DNA of 44,603 bases from Marinitenerispora sediminis (GCF_003336425.1 NZ_QEIO01000079.1:1-44603); one strand, 5' to 3'. Shown: positions 1 to 10,915, counted from the stretch's first letter. Notes: generated by a model from the sequence alone, not told the origin. Numbers and translations: made by a program.

Positions 1-600
1 GTTCTCGCGCTGGTCGGTGGGCTGGGGGATGGTCGCCGTGATGTCGCGGCGGGCGCGCGGGTGGGCGCGGATCGCGGCCGAGGAGAGGCCCTGTCGCCGA
101 GCAGCCGGTCGGGCCGGGCCCGGGGAGGGGCCCCTGGTGCGGGGCGGCCGCAGTTGGGCCGTTAGCGGCTCGAACGTGAGCGTGTCGCCCCGCTGTGCGG
201 GGCTGGTGGTGATGGCCAGGGGTGGGGGGCGGCGAGCAGGTGGGTCTTGGTGGTCAGCCCGCCCCGGGAGCGCCCCGAGGGCTTCGGATGCGTCCCTTTC
301 GTGCCGGGCCGCGTCCCCTCTTTTCGCGGCCCTGGCGGTGTGGTGGTGGGCGCGGACCGTGGTGGAGTCCGCCCAGACGTCGAGGTGTTCGCTGGTGGCG
401 GTGTCGGTGCGCAGCCGCTCGGTGATGCGGTTGCGGGTGCCGTCGAGGGGCCAGTGGCGGTGGCGGCCTGCCGCTGTTTCCCCGGTGCCGTACCGTTCGG
501 GCGGGTCTCGCCAGGGGGCCCCGGTGATGCGCCTGCCGGCGGTGCCGCGCCGGTCGGTCGCGCGGCCGAAGGCCGGGAGCGGTGCGAGGTGGCGCGCGGA
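1..600 (-). pseudogene. IS5-family transposase remnant, frameshifted and cut by window edge
   Basis: Read on the minus strand from about 600 down to 1, three successive reading frames together spell an actinomycete IS5-type DDE transposase. The first frame (about 592 to 280) gives LAPLLPAF, then GAPWRDPPERYG, a HWPLDGT segment and VWADSTTVRAHHH, where the Asp of ADST corresponds to the first catalytic acid. The frame then shifts near 280 to GRSRGGLTTKTHLLA, the best conserved block of the family. It shifts again near 220 to a segment with QRGDTLTFEPL and ending in ATIPQPTDQREN. The block that normally carries the second Asp (LADKAYSS type) is degenerate here (RRQGLSS). No single ORF covers the protein, so it is an inactive relic. 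The C-terminal end lies beyond the window. Family membership is from recognised motifs; I did not see terminal inverted repeats. Confidence 0.75.
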
Positions 601-1500
601 CGTGCCACGGGATGTCCTCCGCCCCCGGACAGGGGGCTGGCGGCGACTCGTTCGGGGCCTCGCGAGTCCTGATGGGACCGGGGCCTGCCCGGCCGGCCAC
701 CAGCGGCGCGACGGCGGGTGGCGCGGCCGGAGCGGAGCGGCGCGCGTCCGGATCCTCGGGGCCGGACCCTCACCCGGACGGGCACCTGCCACAGGACCCG
801 TTTCCGTCCCTGCCCTCCTGCTCACGCACGGAGCGGCGGCGCGGACCGAGCCCGGGGCCCGACTGCCCCGGTGCTGCGCGGCCAGGCGCTCACGCGGGGC
901 CCGGCGGGCCCTGCTCCTGTCCGGATGGGCGACCGCCCCGGCGGCGGTGGTGCCGGATCCGGTGGCGGTGCCGCGCGACTGCCGGGAGGCGGTGGAGACG
1001 GCGTTCGGCGACGTCGCGGCCGTGGTCGCCGGGGGAGGCGCCGCCGGGGCGCCAGCCCGCCGCGGGGCGGCCGACGGGGGGATGAGGCGGCCCGGTCAGC
1101 GGAGGGGGCGGGCGCATCCCGCCGCACGATCCCGGACCGGATACCGGTAGACGGCGCCCTCCACCACCGCCCGCGTCCGGGAACGCCGGCCCCGGCTTCT
1201 CCGGCAGAGCCGGTGGCGCCTCCGCGATCCGCCCGCGGCCGTTCCGACAGCGGCCGGCCGCACACGGCCGGCCTGACGCGGGTGCCAGACGGGTCCCGGG
1301 CGGCGCGTGCCGGGGCGGCCGCCCGGGCGCGGGGAGCGGCCCCGGAGGCCGTGCCGCGCGGGCCGGGGCCGCGTGGGGCGGCCGCCCGCGTCGCGAACCG
1401 GAGTCCGGCGGGGAGGCCGGGGGCCCGGCGCCGTTCGGGGGCGGAGCGACGTGCTCTCGGAACCGGTGGGTTGACCGGTTCGTGCGCATTGCCCGCATAA
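601..1500. other. Gap with no assignable gene
   Basis: About 900 bp of extremely GC-rich DNA. All six frames are open over long stretches, which is expected at this composition and is not evidence of genes. Between about 940 and 1060 the plus strand shows a short stretch with coding-like third positions (encoding VVPDPVAVPRDC), but it has no recognisable start, domain or continuation. It may be the fossil of a gene destroyed alongside the neighbouring transposase. I see no RNA gene here. Confidence 0.4.
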
Positions 1501-1509
1501 TGGGGGGAA

Positions 1510-1600
1510 CCGACAGGGGAGCGCTTCGGCGCTGAGAGTGCGGCGCGGCCGCAGACCCTTAGCCACCTGATCTGGATCATGCCAGCGAAGGAAGTCGTGG
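1510..1600 (+). promoter_or_regulatory. TPP riboswitch (THI element)
   Basis: The plus strand carries the conserved thi-box blocks in order: a ggggagc run at about 1516, the gctgagagtg block at 1531-1540, gaccctt at 1554-1560, cacctgatctggat at 1564-1577, and catgccagcgaagga at 1579-1592. The closing P1 helix can be drawn between 1511-1514 and 1594-1597. This is the thiamine-pyrophosphate aptamer. It lies about 85 bp upstream of ykoE, so it should lower expression of the transporter when TPP is plentiful. I could not tell whether it works by termination or by hiding the ribosome binding site; no T-rich terminator is visible between the aptamer and the start codon, which favours translational control. 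Confidence 0.93.
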
Positions 1601-1683
1601 GAACCGTTCGTCCGGCGGAGCCGATCCGCTCCGGGCGGGTGCTCTCGGGCTGGGCCCTCTCGTCATGACGTGAAGGGACACCT

Positions 1684-2289
1684 GTGGAAACCTCCTCCTC
1701 CGCCACCGGGGGCGTCCGGGCCGGGCGGCTGCTGCGCTGGCGGACCGTCGACATCGTGGTCGCGGCCGTGCTGGGCGTCGCGCTCGGCGTCGTCTTCTGG
1801 TTCTGGGGCATGCTCTGGCAGGCCACGGATGTGCTGTTCCTCGCCTTCCCCCCGGCGCAGGCGGTGCTGTACGGCGTGTGGCTGCTGCCCGGGGTCCTCG
1901 GGCCGCTGATCATCCGCCGGCCGGGCGCCGGTGTGCTCACCTCCATCGCCGCCGCCACCGTGTCGGCGCTGCTCGGCACCGGGTGGGGGCTGATGGTGCT
2001 GGTGTCCGGGCTGCTGCAGGGGCTGCTCCCCGAGACCGTCTTCGCGCTGGGCCGCTACCGGCGCTGGGGAATGGGCGCCGCGGTGACCGCCGGTGCCGTC
2101 GCGGGTCTCGCCCCCGTGGCCATGGACCTCACGCTGTACTACCCGACATGGCCGCTGGAGTACCAGGCGGCCTACGCGGTCATCGTGGTGCTCAGCGCCG
2201 CCGCCGTCGCCGGGGTCGGCGGGCGGCTGCTGACCAGCGCGCTGGCCCGCGCGGGCGCGCTCACGCCGTTCCCCTCGGCGCGCGGCTGA
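1684..2289 (+). CDS. ykoE: ECF-type thiamine precursor transporter, substrate-specificity subunit YkoE
   Basis: A 201-residue, very hydrophobic protein with about six predicted membrane helices (for example DIVVAAVLGVALGVVFWFW near residue 26), of the size and pattern of the YkoE family. In this family the S-component binds the pyrimidine moiety of thiamine (HMP) or thiamine itself and works with an ATPase and a coupling membrane protein in the cytoplasmic membrane. The assignment rests on the protein pattern, the upstream TPP riboswitch and the following ykoD and ykoC genes. The GTG start at 1684 is chosen because aaggga (1673-1678) lies five bases upstream. The stop is followed four bases later by the ykoD start, so the three genes form one operon. 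Confidence 0.88.
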   Translation: METSSSATGGVRAGRLLRWRTVDIVVAAVLGVALGVVFWFWGMLWQATDVLFLAFPPAQAVLYGVWLLPGVLGPLIIRRPGAGVLTSIAAATVSALLGTGWGLMVLVSGLLQGLLPETVFALGRYRRWGMGAAVTAGAVAGLAPVAMDLTLYYPTWPLEYQAAYAVIVVLSAAAVAGVGGRLLTSALARAGALTPFPSARG

Positions 2290-2293
2290 GCAG

Positions 2294-3844
2294 GTGCGTA
2301 CGGACGGGGGGACCACCGCGCGCCCGGGGACGCTGGTCGAGCTCACCGGGTGGGGCTGGCGGCACTCCGGGCGCACCGAATGGGCGCTGCGCGGGGTGGA
2401 CCTGCGGATCGAGCCGGGCGAACGGGTACTGCTGCTCGGCGCGTCCGGCGCGGGCAAGAGCACCCTGCTGCACGCGCTGGCCGGGCTGACCGGCGACGAC
2501 GGCGCCATCATCGGCGAGGAGGAGGGCGAACTCCGCCTCGACGGTGCGCCCGCGGTCCGGCGGCGCGGCGGTGTCGGCCTGGTCGGCCAGGACCCCGAGA
2601 CCCAGCTCGTGATGGCCCGGGCCGGCGACGACGTCGCGTTCGGCCTGGAGAACCTGGCGGTGCCGCCCACTGGGATCTGGCCGCGGGTGACCGCCGCGCT
2701 CGGCGAGGTCGGCTTCCCCTACGGGCCGGCGCGCGGCACGGCCGCGCTGTCCGGTGGGGAGAAGCAGCGGCTGGTGATCGCCGGGACGCTCGCGATGCGC
2801 CCGCGGCTGCTGCTGCTCGACGAGCCCACCGCCAACCTCGATCCGGACGGCGCCCGGCTGGTCCGCGAGGTCGTCGCCCGCGTGGTGGCCGCCACCGAGG
2901 CGACCCTCGTGCTGGTCGAGCACCGGGTGGCCGACGTCGTGGACCTGGTGGACCGCGTCGTGGTGCTGGAGCCGGGCGGCGGCGTGGTCGCCGACGGCCC
3001 GCCGCCGGCGGTGTTCGCCGCCCAAGGCGAGCGGCTCGCCGCGCGGGGCGTGTGGGTGCCCGGCCGAGAGCCGCGGCCGCGGACCGCCCCGGCGCCGGGC
3101 GGGGACGTGGTGATCGAGGCGGTCGACTGCGTCGCCCGGGCGCCCCTGGACGTCGCCGCGCCGGGCGCGGTGCCCGCGACCGTCCTGGACGGCGTCAGCG
3201 CCGCGGTGCCGGCGGGGACCGCCACCGCGCTCACCGGCCGCAACGGCGCCGGGAAGTCCACCCTGCTCATGCTGCTGGCCGGCCTCGCCCGCCCGCACGC
3301 CGGGGCGGTGCTCCCCCGCGGCCCCCTCGCCGAGGTGAGCCCGCGGCCGCTCTCCCGGTGGCCGGCCCGCCGGCTGGCCCGCCATGTGGGCACGGTCTTC
3401 CAGCACGCGGAGGACCAGTTCGTGACGCGCACGGTCCGCGACGAGCTGCGCTTCGCCCCCGCGCGCGCCGGCCTGGGGCGCCGCGAGACCGAGTCCTGGG
3501 TGGAGGAGCTGCTGGAGCGGCTGCGGCTGCGTCCGCTGGCCGACGTCCACCCCTACACGCTGTCCGGCGGGGAGAAGCGCCGGCTCTCGGTGGCGACCGC
3601 GCTGAGCTCCGGACCCGCGCACGCGCCCGACGTGCTGCTGCTGGACGAGCCGACGTTTGGGCAGGACACCCGCACCTGGGTGGAGGTGGTCGAACTGCTC
3701 GGCGCGCTGCGGGCCGAGGGGCGCGCCGTGGTCATGGCCACCCACGACGACCTCCTGCTCGACCGCTTCGCCGACACGCGGCTGCGGGTCGGGCGGGGCC
3801 GGGTGGCGGCCGCCGGGCGCACGTCCGGGGGAGGGGCCGAATGA
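2294..3844 (+). CDS. ykoD: ECF-type thiamine precursor transporter, double ATP-binding protein YkoD
   Basis: A 516-residue fusion of two ABC ATPase domains. The first has Walker A GASGAGKST near residue 49, signature LSGGEKQRL near 153 and Walker B LLLLDEPTANLD near 173. The second has GRNGAGKST near 316, LSGGEKRRL near 420 and LLLLDEPTFGQD near 443. Both domains keep all ATP-hydrolysis motifs. It is the energising subunit of the riboswitch-controlled YkoEDC system. The GTG start at 2294 follows the ykoE stop by four bases; no strong ribosome binding site is visible, so translation may be coupled to ykoE. The stop overlaps the ykoC start (ATGA at 3841-3844). Generic ECF A-subunits for cobalt or biotin look similar; context makes thiamine/HMP the best call. 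Confidence 0.88.
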   Translation: MRTDGGTTARPGTLVELTGWGWRHSGRTEWALRGVDLRIEPGERVLLLGASGAGKSTLLHALAGLTGDDGAIIGEEEGELRLDGAPAVRRRGGVGLVGQDPETQLVMARAGDDVAFGLENLAVPPTGIWPRVTAALGEVGFPYGPARGTAALSGGEKQRLVIAGTLAMRPRLLLLDEPTANLDPDGARLVREVVARVVAATEATLVLVEHRVADVVDLVDRVVVLEPGGGVVADGPPPAVFAAQGERLAARGVWVPGREPRPRTAPAPGGDVVIEAVDCVARAPLDVAAPGAVPATVLDGVSAAVPAGTATALTGRNGAGKSTLLMLLAGLARPHAGAVLPRGPLAEVSPRPLSRWPARRLARHVGTVFQHAEDQFVTRTVRDELRFAPARAGLGRRETESWVEELLERLRLRPLADVHPYTLSGGEKRRLSVATALSSGPAHAPDVLLLDEPTFGQDTRTWVEVVELLGALRAEGRAVVMATHDDLLLDRFADTRLRVGRGRVAAAGRTSGGGAE

Positions 3845-4614
3845 CCGTCTCCGCCAGCGGCGCCGGCGGCGCGGCCGCGGCCCCGGAGGCCGCGGCCCGG
3901 CCCTGGCTGTCGCGCGCCAACCCGGCCGCCAAGCTGGTCGCCGCGCTGCTCGTCGCCGCGGGCCTGGTCCCGGTGGTGGACCCGGTGACCAGCGGCGTGC
4001 CGCTGCTCGCCACGCTCGCGCTGGCGCCGTTCGCCGGAGTCGAGCGGCGCCGGCTGCTCGTCGCCGCCGGCTCGCTGCTGCTCATGGGGGCCTCCGTCGG
4101 GCTGGTCAACCTGCTCTTCGGTGAGGCCGGGCCGGTGGGTGCGCTGGGCGTGGTGGTGCGCCTGCTGGCGATCGCGCTCCCGGGGGTGCTGGTCGCGCTC
4201 AGCACGGACCCCACCGACCTCGCCGACGCGCTCGTGCAGCGGCTGCGGGTGCCGGAGCGCCCGGCCCTCGGGGTGCTGGCCGGGCTGCGGCTGGTCCCGC
4301 TGCTGGCCGGGCAGTGGCGTGCCCTGGCACTCGCCCGCCGCGCTCGCGGGCTGGAGGCCGGACGCAACCCGGCGGCCGCGCTCGGTGTCTTCGCGGGCAT
4401 GACGTTCGCGCTGCTGGTGCGCGCCATCCGGACCGGCACCCTGCTCGCCATGGCGATGGACGCCCGCGCCTTCGGCACCGGTCCGCGGACCCACGCGCGC
4501 ACCAGCCGGTGGCGGGCGTCCGACACCTGGCTGGTCGCCGGCACCGTCCTCCTGCTGTGCGCCGCACACGCCCTCTCGGTGGCGCTGGGCACCTGGCGGC
4601 CGCTGTTCCGGTGA
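3841..4614 (+). CDS. ykoC: ECF-type thiamine precursor transporter, transmembrane coupling subunit YkoC
   Basis: A 257-residue CbiQ/EcfT-like membrane protein: hydrophobic helices at about residues 30-60, 75-115 and near the C-terminus (LVAGTVLLLCAAHALSVAL), separated by a cytoplasmic loop containing the ARRARGLEAGRNP segment, which corresponds to the Ala-Arg-Gly coupling helix of EcfT proteins that contacts the ATPase. It joins YkoE and YkoD into the transporter. The ATG overlaps the ykoD stop by four bases, implying translational coupling. A strong GC-rich hairpin at 4631-4667 ends the operon. Confidence 0.86.
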   Translation: MTVSASGAGGAAAAPEAAARPWLSRANPAAKLVAALLVAAGLVPVVDPVTSGVPLLATLALAPFAGVERRRLLVAAGSLLLMGASVGLVNLLFGEAGPVGALGVVVRLLAIALPGVLVALSTDPTDLADALVQRLRVPERPALGVLAGLRLVPLLAGQWRALALARRARGLEAGRNPAAALGVFAGMTFALLVRAIRTGTLLAMAMDARAFGTGPRTHARTSRWRASDTWLVAGTVLLLCAAHALSVALGTWRPLFR

Positions 4615-4630
4615 CCGGCCGCGTCGCGCT

Positions 4631-4667
4631 GGCCGGACCCGCGCGGTGACACCCCGGGGGTCCGGCC
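4631..4667 (+). terminator. Hairpin terminator after ykoEDC
   Basis: The 10-bp arms ggccggaccc (4631-4640) and gggtccggcc (4658-4667) are perfectly complementary with a 17-nt loop, 16 bp past the ykoC stop. There is no T tract, as is common for terminators in GC-rich actinomycetes. Confidence 0.6.
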
Positions 4668-4747
4668 CACGCGCGGTGCCGCGCTCCGTGATAGGTACGG
4701 GAGAGCCAGCGGTGAGACAGACCGCACACAGCTGAAAGGGGCTGACC

Positions 4748-5536
4748 GTGGCGGAGTTCGTCCGGGTGGAGACCGATCCGAAGACCCCGGCCGTGGCCGT
4801 GATCCGGCTGGACCGGCCCAAGATGAACGCTCTCAACGCGCAGGTCCAGGCGGAGATCGGCGCGGCGGCGGCCCAGGTGGCGGCCGACGACGCGGTCCGC
4901 GCCGTGGTCCTGTACGGCGGGGAGCGGGTCTTCGCGGCGGGTGCCGACATCAAGGAGATGGCGGACATGGACTACGCCCGGATGGCCGCGCACTCCGGCC
5001 GCCTCCAGGCGGCCTTCACCGCGGTGGCCGAGATCCCCAAACCGGTCATCGCGGCCGTCACCGGGTACGCGCTGGGCGGTGGCTGCGAGTTGGCGCTGTG
5101 CGCCGACTTCCGGGTGGCCGCCGAAGACGCCAAACTCGGCCAGCCCGAGATCCAGCTGGGCGTCATCCCCGGCGCCGGCGGCACGCAGCGGCTGCCGCGG
5201 CTGATCGGGCCCGCCCGCGCCAAGGACCTCATCTTCACCGGGCGGCACGTGGCCGCGGAGGAGGCACTGCGGATCGGCCTGGTGGACGCGGTCGTACCGG
5301 CGGAGGAGGTCTACCCGACGGCGGTCGCCATGGCCGCCCGTTACGCCGACGGGCCCGCCGTGGCGCTGCGGGCCGCGAAGCAGGCGGTGGACCGCGGGCT
5401 GGAGGCCGACCTCGCCACCGGCCTGGAGATCGAGCGCCTGCAGTTCGCCGCGCTGTTCGCCACGGAGGACCAGAAGACCGGTATGCGGAGCTTCGTGGAG
5501 AAGGGGCCGGGCAAGGCCGTCTTCGAGGGGCGCTGA
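4748..5536 (+). CDS. echA: Enoyl-CoA hydratase/isomerase (crotonase family)
   Basis: A 262-residue crotonase-fold protein, the normal family length. It would hydrate trans-2-enoyl-CoA in fatty-acid beta-oxidation or a related acyl-CoA pathway in the cytosol. The oxyanion-hole segments are clear: AAGADIKEM near residue 64 and GYALGGGCELAL near 106. The two catalytic glutamates expected of true hydratases are present at about E114 (GGCEL) and E134 (GQPEIQLG), which argues against a purely isomerase or degenerate member. The GTG start at 4748 is preceded by gaaagggg. A possible -10 box (taggta, 4692-4697) lies upstream, so it is probably its own transcription unit. Electron transfer flavoprotein genes lie 4 kb downstream, consistent with acyl-CoA metabolism, but the exact substrate cannot be told. 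Confidence 0.85.
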   Translation: MAEFVRVETDPKTPAVAVIRLDRPKMNALNAQVQAEIGAAAAQVAADDAVRAVVLYGGERVFAAGADIKEMADMDYARMAAHSGRLQAAFTAVAEIPKPVIAAVTGYALGGGCELALCADFRVAAEDAKLGQPEIQLGVIPGAGGTQRLPRLIGPARAKDLIFTGRHVAAEEALRIGLVDAVVPAEEVYPTAVAMAARYADGPAVALRAAKQAVDRGLEADLATGLEIERLQFAALFATEDQKTGMRSFVEKGPGKAVFEGR

Positions 5537-5664
5537 AGACGCGTTCCCGCCCGGCCCGGGCCGGGGCGCCCCCTCCCGAGTCGCCGGGCTCCGGCGCACC
5601 GGCGGTCGCCGGGGAAACGGCGAACCTGTGCGGGGGATAGGCAAGAGAGGTAGAACAGGAAACC

Positions 5665-6207
5665 ATGTGGAAACTCGATACCCACCCCGCGCTGGAGCGG
5701 CCCGACCTGCTGGCCGAGCCGGTCGCCGCGGCGCTCGCCCGGTGGAAGGACGGCCCGGCGGCGGAGCCGCTGGCCGCGGAGATCGATCCGGACCTCGCTG
5801 ACACCGCGAGTTGTGCGGATGCCTACGGGATCCCGTTGGAGGCGTCGGCGAACTGCGTGGTGATCGCGGCGCGGCGCGGCGCCGTCACCCGGCTGGCCGC
5901 CTGCGTGGTGCTCGCGACCACCCGTGCCGACGTCAACGGCGTGGTGCGCCGCAGGATGGACGCACGCAAGGCGTCGTTCGCGCCGCAGGACGAGGTGGTC
6001 AGCGCGACCGCGATGGAGTACGGCGGCATCACCCCGGTGGGGCTGCCGGAGGACTGGCCGATTCTGGTCGACGCCGCCGTGCTGGAGCAGCCGCACGTGG
6101 TGATCGGCAGCGGCCTGCGCCGGTCCAAGCTCGTGGTGCCGGGCCGCAGCCTGGCCGCACTGCCCGGTGCCGAGGTGGTGGAGGGCCTGGCCCGGCCCGC
6201 TACCTAA
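5665..6207 (+). CDS. YbaK/EbsC-type aminoacyl-tRNA editing-domain protein
   Basis: A 180-residue protein matching the YbaK/EbsC/ProX editing fold. Marks include SANCVVIAAR near residue 61, a lysine in the MDARKASFAP segment near 101 (the position of the conserved Lys of this fold), EVVSATAMEYGGITPVGLP near 110-128 and the GSGLRRSKLVVPG block near 148. Members hydrolyse mischarged tRNAs, such as Cys-tRNA(Pro) or Ala-tRNA(Pro), in the cytosol; the specific substrate cannot be read from sequence. The ATG at 5665 has aggaaa eight bases upstream, and a -10-like taggca sits near 5637. It appears to be monocistronic; the following 627 bp hold repeats and no gene. Confidence 0.8.
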   Translation: MWKLDTHPALERPDLLAEPVAAALARWKDGPAAEPLAAEIDPDLADTASCADAYGIPLEASANCVVIAARRGAVTRLAACVVLATTRADVNGVVRRRMDARKASFAPQDEVVSATAMEYGGITPVGLPEDWPILVDAAVLEQPHVVIGSGLRRSKLVVPGRSLAALPGAEVVEGLARPAT

Positions 6208-6235
6208 AAGCCGCACCGCGGGGAGCAGCGAGCCG

Positions 6236-6477
6236 CCGAGCGTCCGGAGCCGTCAACGCCCTTTGGCGTAGCCCTTCCTGTGTTGGCGGTGGAGGGGAGT
6301 GAGGTGGTGAGCGCGACTGGGGGTGGAGCGGCGAGCTTCCGAGCGTCCGGAGCCGTCAACGCCCCTTGGCGTAGCCCTCTCTGTGTTGGCGGTGGAGGGG
6401 AGTGAGGTGGTGAGCGCGACTGGGGGTGTGGTGGTGGGCCGCCGAGCGTCCGGAGCCGTCAACGCCCCTTGGCGTAG
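6236..6477 (+). repeat. Tandem direct repeat, 103-bp unit, 2.3 copies
   Basis: The segment starting ccgagcgtccggagccgtc recurs at 6236, 6339 and 6442, an exact period of 103 bp. Copies one and two run full length and are nearly identical; copy three breaks off after ggcgtag at 6477. Each full unit also holds ggcggtggaggggagtg. Related sequence appears inverted at 20743-20925 and inside cimA near 43370, so this is a dispersed family. Long ORFs across it are composition artefacts. From 6478 to 6834 I see no further gene; a -10-like taggct at 6789-6794 may serve the kinase. Confidence 0.85.
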
Positions 6478-6834
6478 TGCTCGTCGGCGGTCCAAGACGG
6501 CGAGGCGGCGGGCACGGCCAGGGGATGACCCGGATGGTGCCTCCGGGGCGCCCCTGGTATTCCCCCGGTCCGTGGCGGGGGCGGAACCGACCCCTCGGAT
6601 TTTCCGTCATACTCATGGAGTTGTCCGGCGAGCGCGGTACCGTGCGGCGTCCGGTCGCACCGGCGGACGACGGCGCAGCGGAGCCACCGCGCTCGACATG
6701 AGGCCGACGGCGCGGAGCCGTCGGTGGATCGCCGTGATCCATGAGCAGTTGCGGGTCGGCTACGCCGCGGCCCGCGCACCCCGGCCGATAGGCTGGGCGA
6801 GGTGTTTCGCGGGGTTTGAGGGGATGAGTTCGCG

Positions 6835-8898
<2,064 letters not shown>

Positions 8899-8918
8899 CC
8901 CCGGTGCCCGTAAGGACG

Positions 8919-8947
8919 CCTTCCCTCACCGCGGTGGTGAGGGGAGG
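8919..8947 (+). terminator. Hairpin terminator after the kinase gene
   Basis: ccctcacc (8923-8930) pairs perfectly with ggtgaggg (8936-8943) around a 5-nt loop; the stem extends outward to 8919/8947 with one wobble. It starts 20 bp past the stop codon. Confidence 0.65.
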
Positions 8948-8950
8948 TGT

Positions 8951-8978
8951 TTGCCCGCTCGCTACTGATGAGTAACAT
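8951..8978 (+). promoter_or_regulatory. Probable promoter with palindromic operator upstream of etfB
   Basis: ttgccc (8951-8956) and taacat (8973-8978) are 16 bp apart, a reasonable sigma-70-type pair. An imperfect palindrome, tactgatgagta (8963-8974), overlaps the spacer and -10 box and could be a repressor site. A similar palindrome is at 18619-18631. Start of transcription is inferred only. Confidence 0.4.
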
Positions 8979-9150
8979 CGGGATGGGCAAGCGATACGAT
9001 CGACGCGGGGGGCGGGACAGGAACGTCACACCCGCGACCGGGCGTCCCGCGCGGATTTGGCACCCTGGTGACCAGTGATCCACGGCGCGCGGGCGTCCGC
9101 GGCGTCCGAGCGGACGGCGCATGGGAGTGCAGGGAGGTCGGCCACCGGCC

Positions 9151-9930
9151 ATGAATATTGTCGTTTTGGTCAAGCAGGTCCCGGACACGGCGACCGAGCG
9201 GAAACTGAGGCCCGAGGACAACACGCTGGACCGTGCGGCCTCGGACGGCGTCATCAACGAGCTCGACGAGTACGCGATCGAGGAGGCGCTGCTGCTCAAG
9301 GAGAAGCACGGCGGCGAGGTGACCGTGCTGTCCATGGGGCCCGACCAGGCCACCGACTCCATCCGCAAGGCGCTGTCCATGGGCGCCGACAAGGCCGTCC
9401 ACCTCAACGACGACGCGCTGCACGGCTCCGACGCCCTCCAGACCGCCTACGCGCTCTCCAAGGCACTCGGCACCCTTGAGTTCGACGTCGTGGTCCTCGG
9501 TTCGGAGTCGACCGACGCGCGCACCGGCGTCGTGGGCGCCGCGCTCGCCGAGTACCTGGGCCTGCCGCAGCTCACGCTGGCCGGCAAGGTCGACATCGAG
9601 GGCCGCTCCATCCGCATCCAGCGCCAGACGGACTACGGCCACGACGTCGTGGAGGCGGAGCTGCCGGCGGTCGTCTCGGTGGTCGAGAAGATCAACGAGC
9701 CGCGCTACCCCTCGTTCAAGCTCATCATGCAGGCAAAGAAGAAGCCGGTGCAGAAGCTGACGGCCGCCGAGGCCGGGATCGACGTCGCGAAGGTGGGCCT
9801 GAACTCCGCGGCCACCGAGGTCGTGGACGCCGCCGCCGCTCCGCCGCGCGCCACCGGAACCGTCATCAAGGACGAGGGCGACGGCGGTCTGAAGGCCGCC
9901 GAGTTCCTCGCCGCGAAGAAGTTCATCTAG
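9151..9930 (+). CDS. etfB: Electron transfer flavoprotein beta subunit
   Basis: A 259-residue EtfB. It begins MNIVVLVKQVPDTATE, the family N-terminus, and has the AMP-binding region typical of the subunit (GSESTDARTGVVGAALAEYLG near 117, then LPQLTLAGKV). With EtfA it forms the soluble heterodimer that takes electrons from acyl-CoA and other dehydrogenases and passes them to the quinone pool through ETF-quinone oxidoreductase. I chose the ATG at 9151 rather than an in-frame ATG 30 bases upstream because the conserved protein starts there and agggagg lies at 9131-9137. etfA follows after 34 bp, so the two are co-transcribed. Confidence 0.95.
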   Translation: MNIVVLVKQVPDTATERKLRPEDNTLDRAASDGVINELDEYAIEEALLLKEKHGGEVTVLSMGPDQATDSIRKALSMGADKAVHLNDDALHGSDALQTAYALSKALGTLEFDVVVLGSESTDARTGVVGAALAEYLGLPQLTLAGKVDIEGRSIRIQRQTDYGHDVVEAELPAVVSVVEKINEPRYPSFKLIMQAKKKPVQKLTAAEAGIDVAKVGLNSAATEVVDAAAAPPRATGTVIKDEGDGGLKAAEFLAAKKFI

Positions 9931-9964
9931 CGGGTCCGGCGGAGACGAAGGAGGGATAGGGAAC

Positions 9965-10915
9965 ATGGCTGAGGTCCTCGTCCTCGTCGACCACGTCGAC
10001 GGAGAGGTCAAGAAGGTCACCACCGAGCTGCTCACCGCGGCCCGCCGCCTCGGCGAGCCGTCGGCGGTGTGGGTCGGCGACGGCGCCGAGGAGGGCGTCG
10101 CGCGGCTCGCCGAGTTCGGGGCCGCCAAGGTGTACGTCGCCTCGGGCGAGCTGAACGACTACGTCACGGCGCCCACGGCCGAACTGCTGGCGAAGCTGGC
10201 CCGCGACGCGGAGGCCGCCGCCGTCCTGGTGTCGGCCACCGCCCAGAACAAGGAGATCGCCGGCCGGCTCGCGGTCAAGCTGGACTCCGGCGTGCTGACC
10301 GACGTCGTCGACGTGGACGCCGACGCCGTCGCCGAGCACTCCGTCTTCGGCGGTGCCGTGGTCACGCACGCGCGGGTCCGCACCGGAGCGCCGGTCATCG
10401 CGGTCCGCCCCAACTCGATCCCGGCCGCGCCGGCCGAGACCCCGGGCGAGGCCATCCGCGAGTCGGTGGCGGTCGAGCTGTCCGACACCGCCCGGGCCGC
10501 CCGGGTGGTCGAGCGCGTCAAGCAGGAGCAGGGCGCGCGCCCGGAGCTGACCGAGGCCGCCATCGTGGTGTCCGGCGGGCGCGGCGTGGGCTCCGACGAC
10601 TTCTCGGTCGTGGAGAACCTCGCCGACAGCCTGGGCGCCGCCGTGGGCGCCTCCCGGGCCGCCGTGGACTCCGGCTGGTACCCCAACCAGTTCCAGGTCG
10701 GGCAGACCGGCAAGACCGTCGCTCCGCAGCTCTACATCGCGCTGGGCATCTCCGGCGCGATCCAGCACCGGGCCGGGATGCAGACCTCCAAGAGCATCGT
10801 CGCGGTCAACAAGGACCCGGAGGCGCCGATCTTCGAGCTCAGCGACTTCGGGGTGATCGGCGACCTGCACAAGGTGGCTCCGCAGCTCACCGAGGAGATC
10901 AACCGGCGCAAGTAG
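9965..10915 (+). CDS. etfA: Electron transfer flavoprotein alpha subunit
   Basis: A 316-residue EtfA. The C-terminal FAD domain has all the usual blocks: [11 protein letters not shown] near 199, [23 protein letters not shown] near 224-246, and [17 protein letters not shown] near 251-267 ending with [10 protein letters not shown]. The N-terminal half is the more variable dimer-interface domain. It pairs with EtfB to make the FAD-containing electron carrier. The ATG at 9965 is preceded by a strong gaaggaggga. A perfect 15-bp-stem hairpin 18 bp past the stop ends the operon. Confidence 0.96.
   Translation: MAEVLVLVDHVDGEVKKVTTELLTAARRLGEPSAVWVGDGAEEGVARLAEFGAAKVYVASGELNDYVTAPTAELLAKLARDAEAAAVLVSATAQNKEIAGRLAVKLDSGVLTDVVDVDADAVAEHSVFGGAVVTHARVRTGAPVIAVRPNSIPAAPAETPGEAIRESVAVELSDTARAARVVERVKQEQGARPELTEAAIVVSGGRGVGSDDFSVVENLADSLGAAVGASRAAVDSGWYPNQFQVGQTGKTVAPQLYIALGISGAIQHRAGMQTSKSIVAVNKDPEAPIFELSDFGVIGDLHKVAPQLTEEINRRK

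Noticed and set aside
822-1979. Long minus-strand open frame over the riboswitch and ykoE
   Set aside because: Crosses a TPP riboswitch and the real ykoE; long stop-free frames are expected at this GC content.
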